Shown here one piece after another: positions 1-9,612 of a stretch of 15,195 nucleotides of DNA. Source of the DNA: Phoronis ovalis (lineage: Eukaryota; Phoronida; Phoronidae); contig JAOXYB010028711.1 of NCBI GenBank assembly GCA_028565635.1, positions 1 through 15,195 of the forward strand. The letters run 5' to 3'. How positions within the stretch are numbered: the stretch's first letter is position 1; every line of letters starts with the position of its first letter. A model generated the notes under the pieces. The model was not told the DNA's origin. It saw nothing but the letters and a program-made list of their open reading frames with translations, and ran no database searches. A program made the translations under genes and the position numbers.

Positions 1-110
1 GTTATTGATTGATCGGATTCTATTTACGTCGATTTCTCGCACTGCCGTACTGGTAGTGTTTGACCCCGATTTACAATAATCTACAAATATATTTTTCCGG
101 AATTCCCATA

Positions 111-203
111 TTCGTACACCCCCTTTACGCATTTATTATAGTTTCCGAGAATTCGTACATCCATATTTTTGGAGAATTTTGTATTTCGTACAAATTTCGT
201 ACA
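111..203. repeat. Cluster of TTCGTACA repeats
   Basis: TTCGTACA occurs four times in 93 bases (111, 152, 185, 196), in contexts such as AATTCGTACATCC and AATTTCGTACACC. The 63-codon plus-strand frame covering it (60-251) has no other support and looks like a by-product of the repeat. Confidence 0.4.
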
Positions 204-1009
204 CCTCCCAAAATTAAAAAAAATAGTAATATTCTTTTTGTACAAATTTGAGAAGAATTACCGTATTTTTATTTTATTTCTAAAGTCTTTATCACCAAGT
301 CACATTTAAATTAATAATTGTTATCTCACAAAGTACCCAGCTACATAACACTTACAGTTAGCTGATTATCCGTAGACATGTTTCTACAAAGCTTCGTAAC
401 TTTGTAAGTGTGACTGTCAAAAGGAGTATTCTGAACTGTATACCTCGTTAATACTGTTGTTCTTACACTACATGTGCTTCGAACTGCATATATTAGATGA
501 CTACCTAATAACTTTCCTGTAAAAAGTTTCAGAACTTAACATAATTACAGTTAGACTTGTTTCCTTTGTAGCTGATTATATAATTAATTAAGAAAAGTGA
601 AATATATACAACATACACTGAACTACAGAGACATAGCAGCTAGTAGCTATGTGTACCTTGTATATCACTGAATGCACGGTATTGCCATAAGATTATTTGT
701 ACTTTGTAACATATGCAACACCGAGAAAAATTACCTATAATCGAATTAAGCTGTTGCGAATTATTGAGCGAAACACGAATCTTTTATCCTTATGAACTGA
801 AGATAATATAAGTTAATTTTTTACTTCAACTGTCAACATATTATTATAAAATAAATGGTAAACTTCTTGAAGAGCGAACTGTCCTTAGCGTGATTTTCAA
901 AAGTGGACACCTAGTAAAACTGTGCTCATACTGTGCTCATGCAATTAAATTAGAACCCAAATTTATACCCAAAACAGGAAAAAAATATCCATAATTATAC
1001 AGGAAGGAG

Positions 1010-1330
1010 GAAACGGTGACCCATATTTGTACCTGGAAGGCTAAAAATGGAACCATTCCGAGCGGCACTTCCACAGTAGGTAATATATAGGGATTACACC
1101 CCTTTGGGACAGCACAAAATCTAACAACGGGTCCAGAAAATCATGTTTCCTTAGAAAGGGGTATGTTTTTTGCCATGTGTGTTAGTATGTTTTTAGTCAT
1201 CTCTTCTGACAACAGGGTATGTTTTTTGCCATAGTTGGCTTGCAACGGTTATAGGGTTTTGAGACCTGGGCCTCACCCCTGTACCAAAAATTTGACCAAG
1301 TGCCTCTCCCGGGGAATGAGAACTTATAAA
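1010..1330. mobile_element. Remnant of a GC-richer interspersed repeat
   Basis: This block is visibly less AT-rich than its flanks and carries internal repeats. GGGTATGTTTTTTGCCAT occurs identically at 1159-1176 and 1215-1232, and a degraded third version (AGTATGTTTTTAGTCAT) lies between them at 1184-1200. It ends near CTCTCCCGGGGAATGAGAAC, which loosely resembles the tip of the inverted-repeat element at 1951-2382. No coding frame is present. I infer a decayed interspersed repeat, possibly related to the neighbouring element, from composition and internal repetition only. Confidence 0.4.
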
Positions 1331-1950
1331 CCACAATTCATAGCTTATAGCTATAGTCGTATAGAGTATAGTTAGTTACGGGGGTTAGTTAATAGAATCT
1401 GCAGAGTACTGGCACACATCCAGATCAAGATCCAGAACTTTCACTTACTTGAAATCATGGAGCTGCATTTCCTTTAAACGAAATACTCGAAGAACTGAAA
1501 AGAGGTTATTTGGGTTCAGATCCCAATTCTGATTGCACAGCAATGTTGGAAACATGCAACCGGAAAGGCCGAACAACACATAATTGGTATAACTCCACTA
1601 TCAAATGTAGTTCTCAGTACCGTTGTTTAATAAGATATCAAATAATAGAATATGCACTTAAATATTTCTTTATAATATAAATTATTCTCCAAATAGATAA
1701 TAGTTTGCTTTGTTATTAGAAAGCAACAAAAAAACTAAAACAGAGAGCATCAGAAGAGAGCGTATTGATAAATTCACATACATAGCTGGTGGCTGGCTAC
1801 GTAACTAATTTTGTAACAAATGACAATATTTTCGGAGATAGTTTCTCAAATAATCGCTCCTGTTCCAATCATTATCGTCCTCTCGAATAATTACCACGTC
1901 TGGTGACTAAAGTATACAACCGTCACCCAGGGGTCCCATAGATGACATAC

Positions 1951-2382
1951 AACTTCCCCCGGGGGTACTCAAGGTTTTTTGACTACGGGGATGACTACGC
2001 CCAACCCAATCCAAAATTTTAGCTTGTGGTAGCAAACCCAATCCATTTTTTTGAAATTTTAGGATAGCAATCCAAATTTTGTGAAATGTAAGGATAACAA
2101 TCCAAAATTTTAAAATATTTGAGAATAGCAATCCATTTTTATAGTATAGCAAACTGACTGATACAAACCAAATTCCAAAATTTCAGTACTCATGGCTTAA
2201 ACCTAAATGAATCCTAATTATTTGCTGTATTAAAGTAGTGAGTAGCAATCCAAATTTTTGAATACATTTACGGTAGCAATCCAAAAAAATACAGTAAGAA
2301 GTATACAATCCAAATCCAAAATTTTAACTGGGCTGCACATCATGCAGTCCACCAAAAAATAACTTGAGTACCCCGGGCAAGT
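1951..2382. mobile_element. MITE-like non-autonomous element with terminal inverted repeats and an internal repeat array
   Basis: The left end (1951-1980) reads AACTTCCCCCGGGGGTACTC followed by AAGGTTTTTT. The right end (2353-2382), reverse complemented, reads AACTTGCCCGGGGTACTCAA followed by a T-rich run. These are about 30 bp imperfect inverted repeats. Between them there is no coding capacity, only AT-rich sequence with a repeated unit. I could not identify a clear target-site duplication. The GC-rich palindromic tip (CCCCCGGGGG) stands out against the AT-rich surroundings. The combination fits a short non-autonomous DNA transposon; family and superfamily are unassigned. Confidence 0.6.
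1998..2330. repeat. Internal array of about 30 bp units (TAGCAATCCAAATTTT)
   Basis: CAATCCA recurs at 2007, 2039, 2068, 2098 and 2129, then 2246, 2277 and 2306, with a spacing of 29-32 bp inside each block and a degenerate stretch between about 2140 and 2240. The unit is approximately GGTAGCAATCCAAATTTT plus a variable T/A-rich remainder. The array lies wholly inside the terminal inverted repeats. The minus-strand open frame running through it (1907-2152) is only the repeat read as protein and is not a gene. Confidence 0.65.
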
Positions 2383-2383
2383 T

Positions 2384-3360
2384 CCGTGGCCACAAACCGG
2401 TGCAAGGGGACTAGTGTGATCTTAGGTAATGATGGTTCAAAACTACTGTGAAAATTAAAATAGATATAATAGGTAGTTGATAATTTTAGTATATTTTGTA
2501 TTTCTAAGACTCGGATATGACGAACGGTTTTTGTTGTATCAATATATTACTAGATTAATTTCATGTAAGCTCACCCGCACCCCATCTGGTGAGAACAAAG
2601 ATCATGACATGCAAAAACTATGTTCTTGTCTTTAGCTTCCGCTTTCGTTTAAGAAATGGATAACCCAGTACAAATCCACGGTACATTACATATGTGTTGC
2701 ATACAGTGTATAATGCATCCAATAAAATGGATATTAAAATTTTATCACCGAACTTTACTGTTTCCTTAGGAAATGAACACAAATCGGGTTGTATTTTTAC
2801 CACATATTTTTAATCATCTCTTTACATTTTACATTTCTCACATTATGACGCACGAAGACAATAAATATTTTACTCATATCAACGCAAACAATAATTAAAT
2901 TTATAAGAAATCTCCCTTATGAAATAAAGGTAAGATTGCAAAATTATTGGTGTACGCAATCCTACTTAACTGATTCGTGTTTTTTTTCAATGCTAGACGA
3001 TAATATATCGCTGTCCGTGTGATTATGGTGGCTCACAATTTTTTTAATTTTATAATTGTACATGTTGATGCCCCTTTTCTGAGGGATCTTAAAAATACAT
3101 TCATATTAAAATATTATTTTAAATTCTACTAGGTTTGGTCATAATCGTTCGAAGTACGCACCAACGGGAATGTTTTGTAAAGTGCAATTTCTGTATGTAA
3201 ATCTGGCATTACTCTGTATGAACCAGCTGTCACCACTCTCATGATTTTAGTAGCATGGGTATGTGCGCAGAGTAAAACATATGATGCTATTGAAAAAATA
3301 TTATATAAATTCCAATGCAGAACTCGGCTACATGACTATAAAAAGTAGATCTCTGGAACA
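2384..3360. other. Intergenic region downstream of the split gene
   Basis: The sequence is AT-rich with no recognised gene. It contains only the doubtful minus-strand terminal-exon-like frame at 2618-2764, reported separately. The stretches 204-1009 and 1331-1950 to its left are equally empty of recognisable features. Confidence 0.4.
2618..2764 (-). CDS. Doubtful terminal-exon-like open frame
   Basis: A minus-strand frame begins after a passable acceptor (GTTCATTTCCTAAG|GAA, phase 0). It encodes ETVKFGDKILISILLDALYT and a further hydrophobic stretch, ending with a very basic tail, FLKRKRKLKTRT, and a TAG. The hydrophobic segment followed by a Lys/Arg cluster could be a membrane anchor. It lies downstream of exon 5 in the same orientation, but its phase 0 acceptor does not match the phase 1 introns of the split gene. 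I do not recognise it, and it may be chance. Confidence 0.15.
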   Translation of the reverse strand, partial: ETVKFGDKILISILLDALYTVCNTYVMYRGFVLGYPFLKRKRKLKTRT

Positions 3361-3378
3361 TGTTGTACACAAAAAGGC

Positions 3379-3384
3379 TTTAAT
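3379..3384 (-). terminator. Polyadenylation signal ATTAAA
   Basis: ATTAAA, the commonest variant of AATAAA, lies about 25 bases after the stop codon on the minus strand. It is followed by a U/GU-rich string (CCTTTTTGTGTACAACATG), as expected of a cleavage region near 3355-3365. The 3' untranslated region would be very short, about 50 nt. Confidence 0.45.
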
Positions 3385-3407
3385 TTCTTTCCTATAATGT
3401 TTCACTT

Positions 3408-3610
3408 TCAAACAATTTTATTTGTTGTAACTTGTTTGACCATACTTTTCATAAGTCTATATCTTTGGAAGGCCATATATCGTTTAGATTCCTCGTAATT
3501 TCTATCCATTTGATCGATCATTTCCTTCGCCATATCATTTTTTCGCCGCATATCTTTAATTTGTTCTTGTAGATCGTTATTTTCATTATTCAAGTCTTGC
3601 GTGCTCATAT
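3408..3610 (-). CDS. Coding exon 5 (coiled-coil module B and stop codon, residues 279-345)
   Basis: The acceptor ATTTTATTTTACAG|AT is phase 1; with the G left by exon 4 it makes Asp279. The exon encodes MSTQDLNNENNDLQEQI and continues as a charged coiled coil to YEESKRYMAFQRYRLMKSM, then a short tail TTNKIV and TGA at 3410-3408. The hydrophobic heptad positions (Leu292, Ile296, Met299, Asn303, Ala306, Ile310, Met313, Tyr317) coincide residue for residue with module A in exon 4. The internal ATG at 3608 could also start a small stand-alone coiled-coil protein of 66 residues, but the preceding splice acceptor and the exact phase match favour a terminal exon. Confidence 0.68.
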
Positions 3611-6330
3611 CTGTAAAATAAAATTACAGTCATTTGTAAGAGTAATTCCTGTCTGAATTCTCTCGCATAGTACATTTGACACTGGGAAAACAACCGTATA
3701 TTATGTTATAAGACATATGAAATTGTTTCAAGTTAAACATACATAGTAGTTAATGTTTCTTTTTGAGATTTTGTTTAAATGCAAGAACGTAACTATCTAC
3801 TTTCAAGTTAGAAAAATATTATTTAGTAAAAAGTCTGTTGTAATGAAAGTGAATTTAATGGCTTGATAGGACTGATAGTATGGAAACATCATAACTGCCA
3901 AACTTTTAATCGGATGAATTCGTTTTTGTACCATTGACAAGTCTGTTCGTCAAATCTGATGAAAAATCTTTATACTCTTGCAATAATGATTACATGAGAG
4001 TATTATAACAAGATCAGGCAACTGACCCATAAATTTTTGTTCAGCACTTAAACCGTATTGATTCTGTCTGTGAAAAAAAACACCGCGTCATTAAACTTGT
4101 TTCATATTTATATTTCATTAACTCTTTCTCACAGATTCTTTCTTGTAAATCAGAGACCGCATCTAAATCCCTTGCAGTTTTATACTGCATGATTATTACT
4201 TGTGACGTGTTACTTTTGGTGTGCAAAATGTACCTCGGATAGATACAACTACTAAATTGTAAAATGTATTTCACCATTTTTTTTATACAGATTATATACA
4301 GAGAGCCCGAAATAGAGAGCTGATATAGCAGAATGCGCAGACTAGATTTTGTCAGAATGACGATTGGTTCGAATGATCAAACACTTATTTTATAACAATG
4401 AGATTAATTTAGGTGTCATGTTGTTAATTAAATGCCGGCGAATGGGGATAGTATCCAAACCCAAGTAAGTTCCTCAGAACTCTTCTGTATAACCATTACC
4501 CAGCGGGCAAAGACTGACGCTTATAGCTAATAACAGAGGAAAGTACTTTTATGAGGACTGTAGTCTTTTATAATTGTCGACGCACTGTCAAGTCCCTATG
4601 CAACAGAAACTGAATACCCATCTTACACGCTGTTCTTGATACCCACTTCGAGCTTGACACACTCCGACGCACTATTACAGAGATTCTGCAAATTTAGATT
4701 ACAGACTTGCGTTACGAATTATACCAAACAGAAATTGGAAAAATATAATAGGACAACCTACGAACTGTCATTTATCATTATCAGTAAGACAGCGTTAATG
4801 CTTTTTACGTACATATAAACATTTGAATTGACTACTGCTCCTGCAATGATTGCTACCAAAATCATTCATAATTTTGAAAAATCAGACTCGAAGGCTTCCA
4901 TTATCACGTAATTCATATAAAAAAACAAAAAACATCATGAATTATTAAGCGACTGTATTTTTATGCCAAACGTATAAAAGAAGTTAAGTGGCAAAACCCG
5001 TCTGTGAGGGAAAATCTTTTTATTGAATAAACATGCCTTATGGTGTTATTTTTAATAGATAGATTAAAAGCAGTAAAACCACATGTAATCTTTAAACAAG
5101 TCTAGAACTTGCTATAAATGATACATCGTTCATTCAGTTTAGAGTTACTATATATCTAAATACCGCATTAGTAAAAAAAAATAGTGATTATAGAAAGTGT
5201 GCGGCATACCAAATCGAGGTCATTTATCACTGAAATGAACGATCATTATTTTTTATACTATTAGCGGGTAAAAATGTTCTTCGAATGTGCCAGCAGATGC
5301 GATATCAAATATAAGACACTTTGAATAAATGTATTCGGAAATTGGTATTTTTTTAAAAACATAATCCTCTGGCTTGCATGATTTTCCAGTATAATGAATT
5401 TTGTCTAAGGTTTGTCTGCTTGTCAATCAAAGCATTCATGTTAAATAGGATATGGTTATGATTGTGGTTGGAATATTTCCTTTTAAAGGCTATATCTGTT
5501 TCTTAAGGCCACACTACATTTATCGATCCTATAATCATATTCACAAGTGACATTTATATAGCACATTTACATAAAATGGGGCAATGTATGTAGCCTTCAG
5601 TGACAAGTCTTTGATAAGTAGCTAACAATCTGATTTTTGTACACCAATTTAACGTGAAAATTAGTAATAAGAAATAAATGAACATGTTAGCTTGGTAACT
5701 GTTATCAAAGTGCATAAAATGTAAGTTTCCTTAAATTTGTAGCACGATGACAAAAAATACTGTTATTGTTTATAATTGCTGTACGAAACGTATGTAAATT
5801 TTGCATGTGCTTACAAATAATTGAACAATGTTAAAATATATGCCTAGAGTTCTAAGCTGTGATAGCTTGGCTTTGCAGAAACTGGGGACTATTTATTTTC
5901 GGACATTTCAAAATGCAATATTGTAGTCTGAATGATATTTGTCAGTTAACCTCTCGATGATCATTCAATCTAACAATATTACTTAGGATTCCCAGAGGAA
6001 CGTAATATAATTAATCAGTTAAAAAATAAATGGCGAATGCTAGAATACCATATATTTAATTTAATTTCTTACTGCTTGAGCCGGAGACTGAGTACTACAC
6101 GGAAAGAATAATATAGAACTGGTCTAATTGTACAGCTAATAACTTTCATTTATCAAGACTGTCATATCACTGATACTCAGAGGCCCTTGTCGAAATACTA
6201 AATACTAAACCCAGTTTCTGGACGCGACTCTTGAAATTGTCTGTAAGAGACAATGATGATTGAGAATAATATGTGAACATGAATGCAGTTGATAATGATG
6301 ATTATAAGATGAACTGAAATTTACGAGTAC
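3611..6330 (-). other. Intron 4 (about 2.7 kb) with a decayed coiled-coil exon inside
   Basis: The donor is TTCAG|GTACTC and the acceptor is ATTTTATTTTACAG; both are phase 1. Apart from the degraded module at 4184-4084, the sequence is AT-rich without recognisable genes. A less AT-rich patch at about 4430-4760 contains a good plus-strand donor-like string (CCAAGTAAGTT near 4460-4472) and short open frames, but I cannot assemble an exon there. Confidence 0.5.
4084..4184 (-). pseudogene. Degraded copy of the coiled-coil exon inside intron 4
   Basis: On the minus strand this encodes TARDLDAVSDLQERI, which lines up with STQDLNNENNDLQEQI at the start of exon 5, followed by YETS where exon 5 has YEES. 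At DNA level GATTTACAAGAA pairs with GATCTACAAGAA. An AG sits at the homologous acceptor position (CATGCAG, just before 4184). Compared with exon 5 there is one extra base near the 5' edge, so the homologous frame is phase 0. Entering in phase 1, as the other exons do, gives an immediate TAA. About 11 residues are missing between the two conserved blocks, and the FxRY part is not recognisable. I read it as a dead duplicate exon. A functional alternative exon in another phase is less likely, and chance similarity cannot be excluded. Confidence 0.4.
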
Positions 6331-6690
6331 CTGAATATCGTTCATCGTTTCTATGTTTCAGAACTTTTGGTTCCGCTTTCGCTTTTGGTCTGGCAAACTG
6401 CCCACACATTGCCATTATTCCTGTACCCAAGTTCGTAATTCCACTAGAATCATCAGTTACAGAACCAAATTTTATATGCAAAACTGTTCTTTTAATCATT
6501 CCTTTCAATCTACCATAACGACGGAAAATTTCGAAATTTTTAGATTCTTCGTATTCATTTGCTAGCCTTTCCACTATTTGGCGTAATTTCTTTTGTTCTT
6601 GAACTAAGCTATCATATTCATTCCATAATTGTTCATTTTCTTTACGAATGTCTGATTTTGATTTTGAGCCACTTTTTTCATTGGAGCTAC
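6331..6690 (-). CDS. Coding exon 4 (coiled-coil module A plus linker, residues 159-278)
   Basis: The exon is 360 nt, 120 codons, phase 1 at both ends; acceptor TTTTTTCAG and donor TTCAG|GTACTC. After a short Ser/Lys linker it encodes a coiled coil starting KENEQLWNEYDSL, with large residues on a 3-4 heptad spacing. Leu180, Tyr184, Leu187, Gln191, Leu194, Val198, Leu201 and Tyr205 occupy the a/d positions. It is followed by YEESKNFEIFRRYGRLKGM, the signature shared with exon 5. The last 50 residues are a Gly/Thr-rich linker, then a basic Pro/Ala/Lys tail (ARPKAKAEPKVLKHRNDERY). The frame runs past the donor for only nine more codons before a stop. The exon length and coherent coiled-coil register make this the most secure exon. 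Confidence 0.72.
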
Positions 6691-7123
6691 CTGAAAAAAT
6701 ACATTTAATCATTGAAATAGGAATGTACGTCACTGCACTGTTAGAAACTTCATGCATAAAAGAGCATACTAATCGACTGTACTGCAGGAATATAGTGTGT
6801 CGGGAAAAGAACTAATCACATGAATTGGAGTGCAACATCTGCATGAGTGGGACTGTAAGATTGCAAATAAAGTTCCAATTAGAAGTGCATATACTTGATA
6901 TGCTTGCAATAAATAACATGTCGTCAATCAAAATAAAGCATTGAAATATAATGAAATATAATAACAAAACCGCATAATATATTGTATATTAAGATCTTTG
7001 AGTATTTGATATAATCATGTAAACCATATTCCATACGACCATACTGAACAATATCAGTATCTTACAAAGCATCTATTTTAGGCTCACAGAGACAAATACT
7101 TGAGATAGCACTTTTCACATTAC
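6691..7123 (-). other. Intron 3 (433 nt)
   Basis: This is the shortest intron, with donor CAG|GTAATG and acceptor TATTTTTTCAG. Both junctions are phase 1 and have the same local sequence, TTTTCAG|G, on either side. The interior is AT-rich with no open frame of note. Confidence 0.65.
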
Positions 7124-7291
7124 CTGAAAAATACATAATTAATGTCATACATACACTACATATGAAGAGTATTAAAGAAATATTTTTTTTTAAATACAAA
7201 AACCCACTGGACGGTTTGCTGTTGTCGTTTGATCGTCCATTCTTTGAAGTACTTCCTGATTTCGGTGACTTCTGATTAATGTTAGATTCTA
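7124..7291 (-). CDS. Coding exon 3 (linker plus transmembrane helix, residues 103-158)
   Basis: The exon is 168 nt, exactly 56 codons, and phase 1 at both ends. It opens with a Ser/Asn/Lys/Gly-rich linker (QKSPKSGSTSKNGRSNDNSK) and ends with a hydrophobic helix, NISLILFICSVCMTLIMYF, preceded by Lys-Lys. The helix ends one residue before the splice site. The acceptor has an excellent pyrimidine tract before CCAG, and the donor is TCAG|GTAATG. The junction with exon 4 restores a Gly codon (G + GT). The frame continues open upstream of the acceptor through an unrelated hydrophobic stretch, which I take as intron read-through. This is one of the best-supported exons. Confidence 0.7.
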
Positions 7292-8606
7292 CTGGATGTA
7301 GAACAGAAAAGAAGGTATTCGTGCAGACCACCACTAAAGCGCTATCCACAAACGTACTGCGTTGCATGGTAAACTGATTATTCCCCATTTAGAACGTTAA
7401 TTTTATAGCAGCTTTTAAATTAATATCGCGAGATTCCCCAATAGACTTCCAGCGGCTTATTTGACTTTATTTAAAAATCAATAAAATCGAACACTTTATA
7501 TTGAAAATATCCTAAGGTGGTGATCAAGCGTCCGAAATTATTTCAAACGAATCCCTTGCAAGTTGTACGTGGGCTCAATATAAAATGACACAATCTCTTC
7601 AATTATCTTTTCAATTGAGTGCTAGTAGCTCCTGCAAGTCTTGAGAACGTAACACACTGTTAAATAGTGGGTAACAATTTTGTGTGATGCTTTCTACATC
7701 GACTTTATCCATTTTGCTGCTGTTATAGAAATGAATAAATGAATCTAACGTGAGTCTTTGTTGTTCACTTATAAAATGTGTTTTTTTTATAGTTAAATCG
7801 TCAACTTTCTAAAACATGTTTTAGCTGAAATTTGATGTAGTTGTAGCTACGAAATTACATGTACAGTATGTTACATTATAAACTTAGTAATCGGAAATGC
7901 GCCGTGATATATACGCCCTTTGAAATCCGCTATTACGTTCATTGTGAATTTTAACAGCGGATTAATTTATAATTTATTTATTAATTTATACCTAATTGAA
8001 ATATAATATATGTACTGGATTTTTTATCAAGATTTCGTATGTTCAAGACGCTTCTTTGATTTGTATTGATCAATCATTCTTATATTGTATTTTATGTGTC
8101 TGATGTTGATTGTCGTATACTCCAAGGAAATCACATATTCAGCCGAATTATAATAGAACAGTATTTACATATGATGTCGGTTATTATTCGTTTTACATTC
8201 TCTGAGCGTGTTTCTCTTACTTTCTTTTGATGTCAATAATACTTATATTTCTGAAGTTTAAAAGTAAATGTCATGAGACGACTGTGAATTTCAATTAATG
8301 CGAATGAATGCCGTAACACGACAGTCACGTTTATACATTATTACATATTAAAACTAGGTTACGTGGTTTCCTGGATGTTACCGGGGAAGCATGAAATCTC
8401 ATTGATCAACCCTTAGGAGATTCCGATCATAAAAGTTCCGCGTCCTTGTTAACTGTTTACGACGATTTTTCAACCAAATGGATTATTTCGTATTACTTAT
8501 TTGTTCACGCTTCACACTATTTCGACAACTGCAGTCTTGAGAAGACGATAGTACACCACCCAGTGACCAACAATCGGGTCAACAAATATACTTTACGGCT
8601 GTACAC
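7292..8606 (-). other. Intron 2 (about 1.3 kb)
   Basis: The 3' end is convincing: a long pyrimidine tract (CCTTCTTTTCTGTTCTACAT) followed by CCAG. The 5' end depends on which exon 2 donor is used. The interior is AT-rich. A somewhat less AT-rich patch at 8370-8590 is open on the plus strand, but I find no domain in it on either strand. Confidence 0.4.
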
Positions 8607-8804
8607 ATGGCTCAAACATTGTTTCTATGATGTCTTTGCAATTGAACTTAATTTTAAAAGTTGTTTGACACGCAGTATCAATCCCTCTTTTCTCTTTTGA
8701 AGAACTCGCGCGGTTCTTGTCTGATTTATAATCAACAATATAACGATCACTATATAATTTTACTTCGCCATTTTTATCCTTGCCTGATGAACCAAGTTTT
8801 GTTC
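8607..8804 (-). CDS. Coding exon 2 (hydrophilic linker, residues 37-102); 3' edge uncertain
   Basis: The exon encodes TKLGSSGKDKNGEVKLYSD and then a Lys/Ser-rich stretch, ending around KDIIETMFEP. It is strongly hydrophilic and compositionally like the start of exon 3. The acceptor at TTTCTAG|GA is chosen over a CAG eight bases upstream because only it is phase 1, matching exon 1. The donor is the weak point. T|GTGTAC (exon end 8607) keeps phase 1 and joins exon 3 as a leucine codon. The better-looking GCC|GTAAAG (exon end 8597) is phase 2 and would need an unseen intermediate exon. The frame closes with TAA two bases beyond that site. Exon 1 could also splice directly to exon 3 in frame, so this may be a cassette exon. 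Confidence 0.45.
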
Positions 8805-9612
8805 CTAGAAATCTGTATGTTATACTTGAAACAAATGTACATGTACATAATAAGTTTCGCAGCAAATGAGTTCAATCTCTGTAAGCGACCCAATGACATT
8901 GTAATCTTAGATCATGACGAATGCAGCTGGATGTAAATTAGACTGTTGTCATTAATTCGCCGTTAGTTCTATCTGTGTGAGAAAATTAACGCAAGCTATA
9001 AAAAAACGGTTGTTACACAGATTGTAGTTTCCACATATTTTATCATAGTCTGCGTTCATAAATTCTTACAATGCAAGGGCGTACCTTTAATTAATAAATG
9101 TTTGCAAGAAAATACGTCGAGTTAGTTTCCATTAAAAGCTTCCCTTACAGCAATATATCAGAATAAAGAATAACGTTAATTACAAATAATGTTTTAAATT
9201 TCAGAAGCATAAATGACATAAATCCAACACAAAATTCAATCCAGCGTTACTGTTATAAAAAGTTGCCAACTATAAAACGTATCTTTTCTAACATTCTTGC
9301 AACTGCAGAATGTTTGTTCAGTCTGTAATTACACACCTTTGTTTTTAAAGCAAGCACATTTCCAACGAGTATATATCGACATAACTTGTCATTTTTGTCA
9401 GATGCTCAATTAAAGTTCAGTTATCAGATGATTAAATTATACAATTTTTAACATAGCGTCTACTCGTTCTAACTAAGAAGTCGATTCGTTTCTTCAAAGG
9501 GCTTTCGTATAATACTGAACATTTCTAAAAGTAATTCAGTTTATAGCACAGTACACATATTTAATTTAAATTCCTTTTGTTTAACATTTATATGATGTTT
9601 GTTATCGTTGCC

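Noticed and set aside
60-251. 63-codon plus-strand frame as a small gene
   Set aside because: Its openness follows from the repeated TTCGTACA motif; no domain, no good start context and no splice signals.
1508-1526. tRNA-like T-arm (TGGGTTCAGATCCCA)
   Set aside because: A four-pair stem with a seven-base loop is present, but no acceptor stem, D-arm or anticodon arm can be folded around it.
1907-2152. 81-codon minus-strand frame
   Set aside because: It runs through the about 30 bp repeat array and yields a repetitive ILKFW-type peptide; a by-product of the repeat.
4345-4370. tRNA B-box-like string GGTTCGAAT
   Set aside because: No matching T-stem, A-box or cloverleaf in either direction.
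4636-4818. 60-codon plus-strand frame in intron 4
   Set aside because: It lacks an ATG in good context, shows no domain, and no acceptor/donor pair defines an exon; probably chance in a slightly GC-richer patch.
6353-6565. 70-codon plus-strand frame
   Set aside because: It is the antisense shadow of exon 4, whose coiled-coil register and splice sites make the minus strand the coding one.
8446-8700. Plus-strand frame whose VYDDFSTKW recalls retroelement integrase
   Set aside because: Only a few residues fit, there is no catalytic pattern, and the right half is the antisense of exon 2.
8661-8936. 91-codon plus-strand frame
   Set aside because: Antisense to exon 2, with no recognisable domain.
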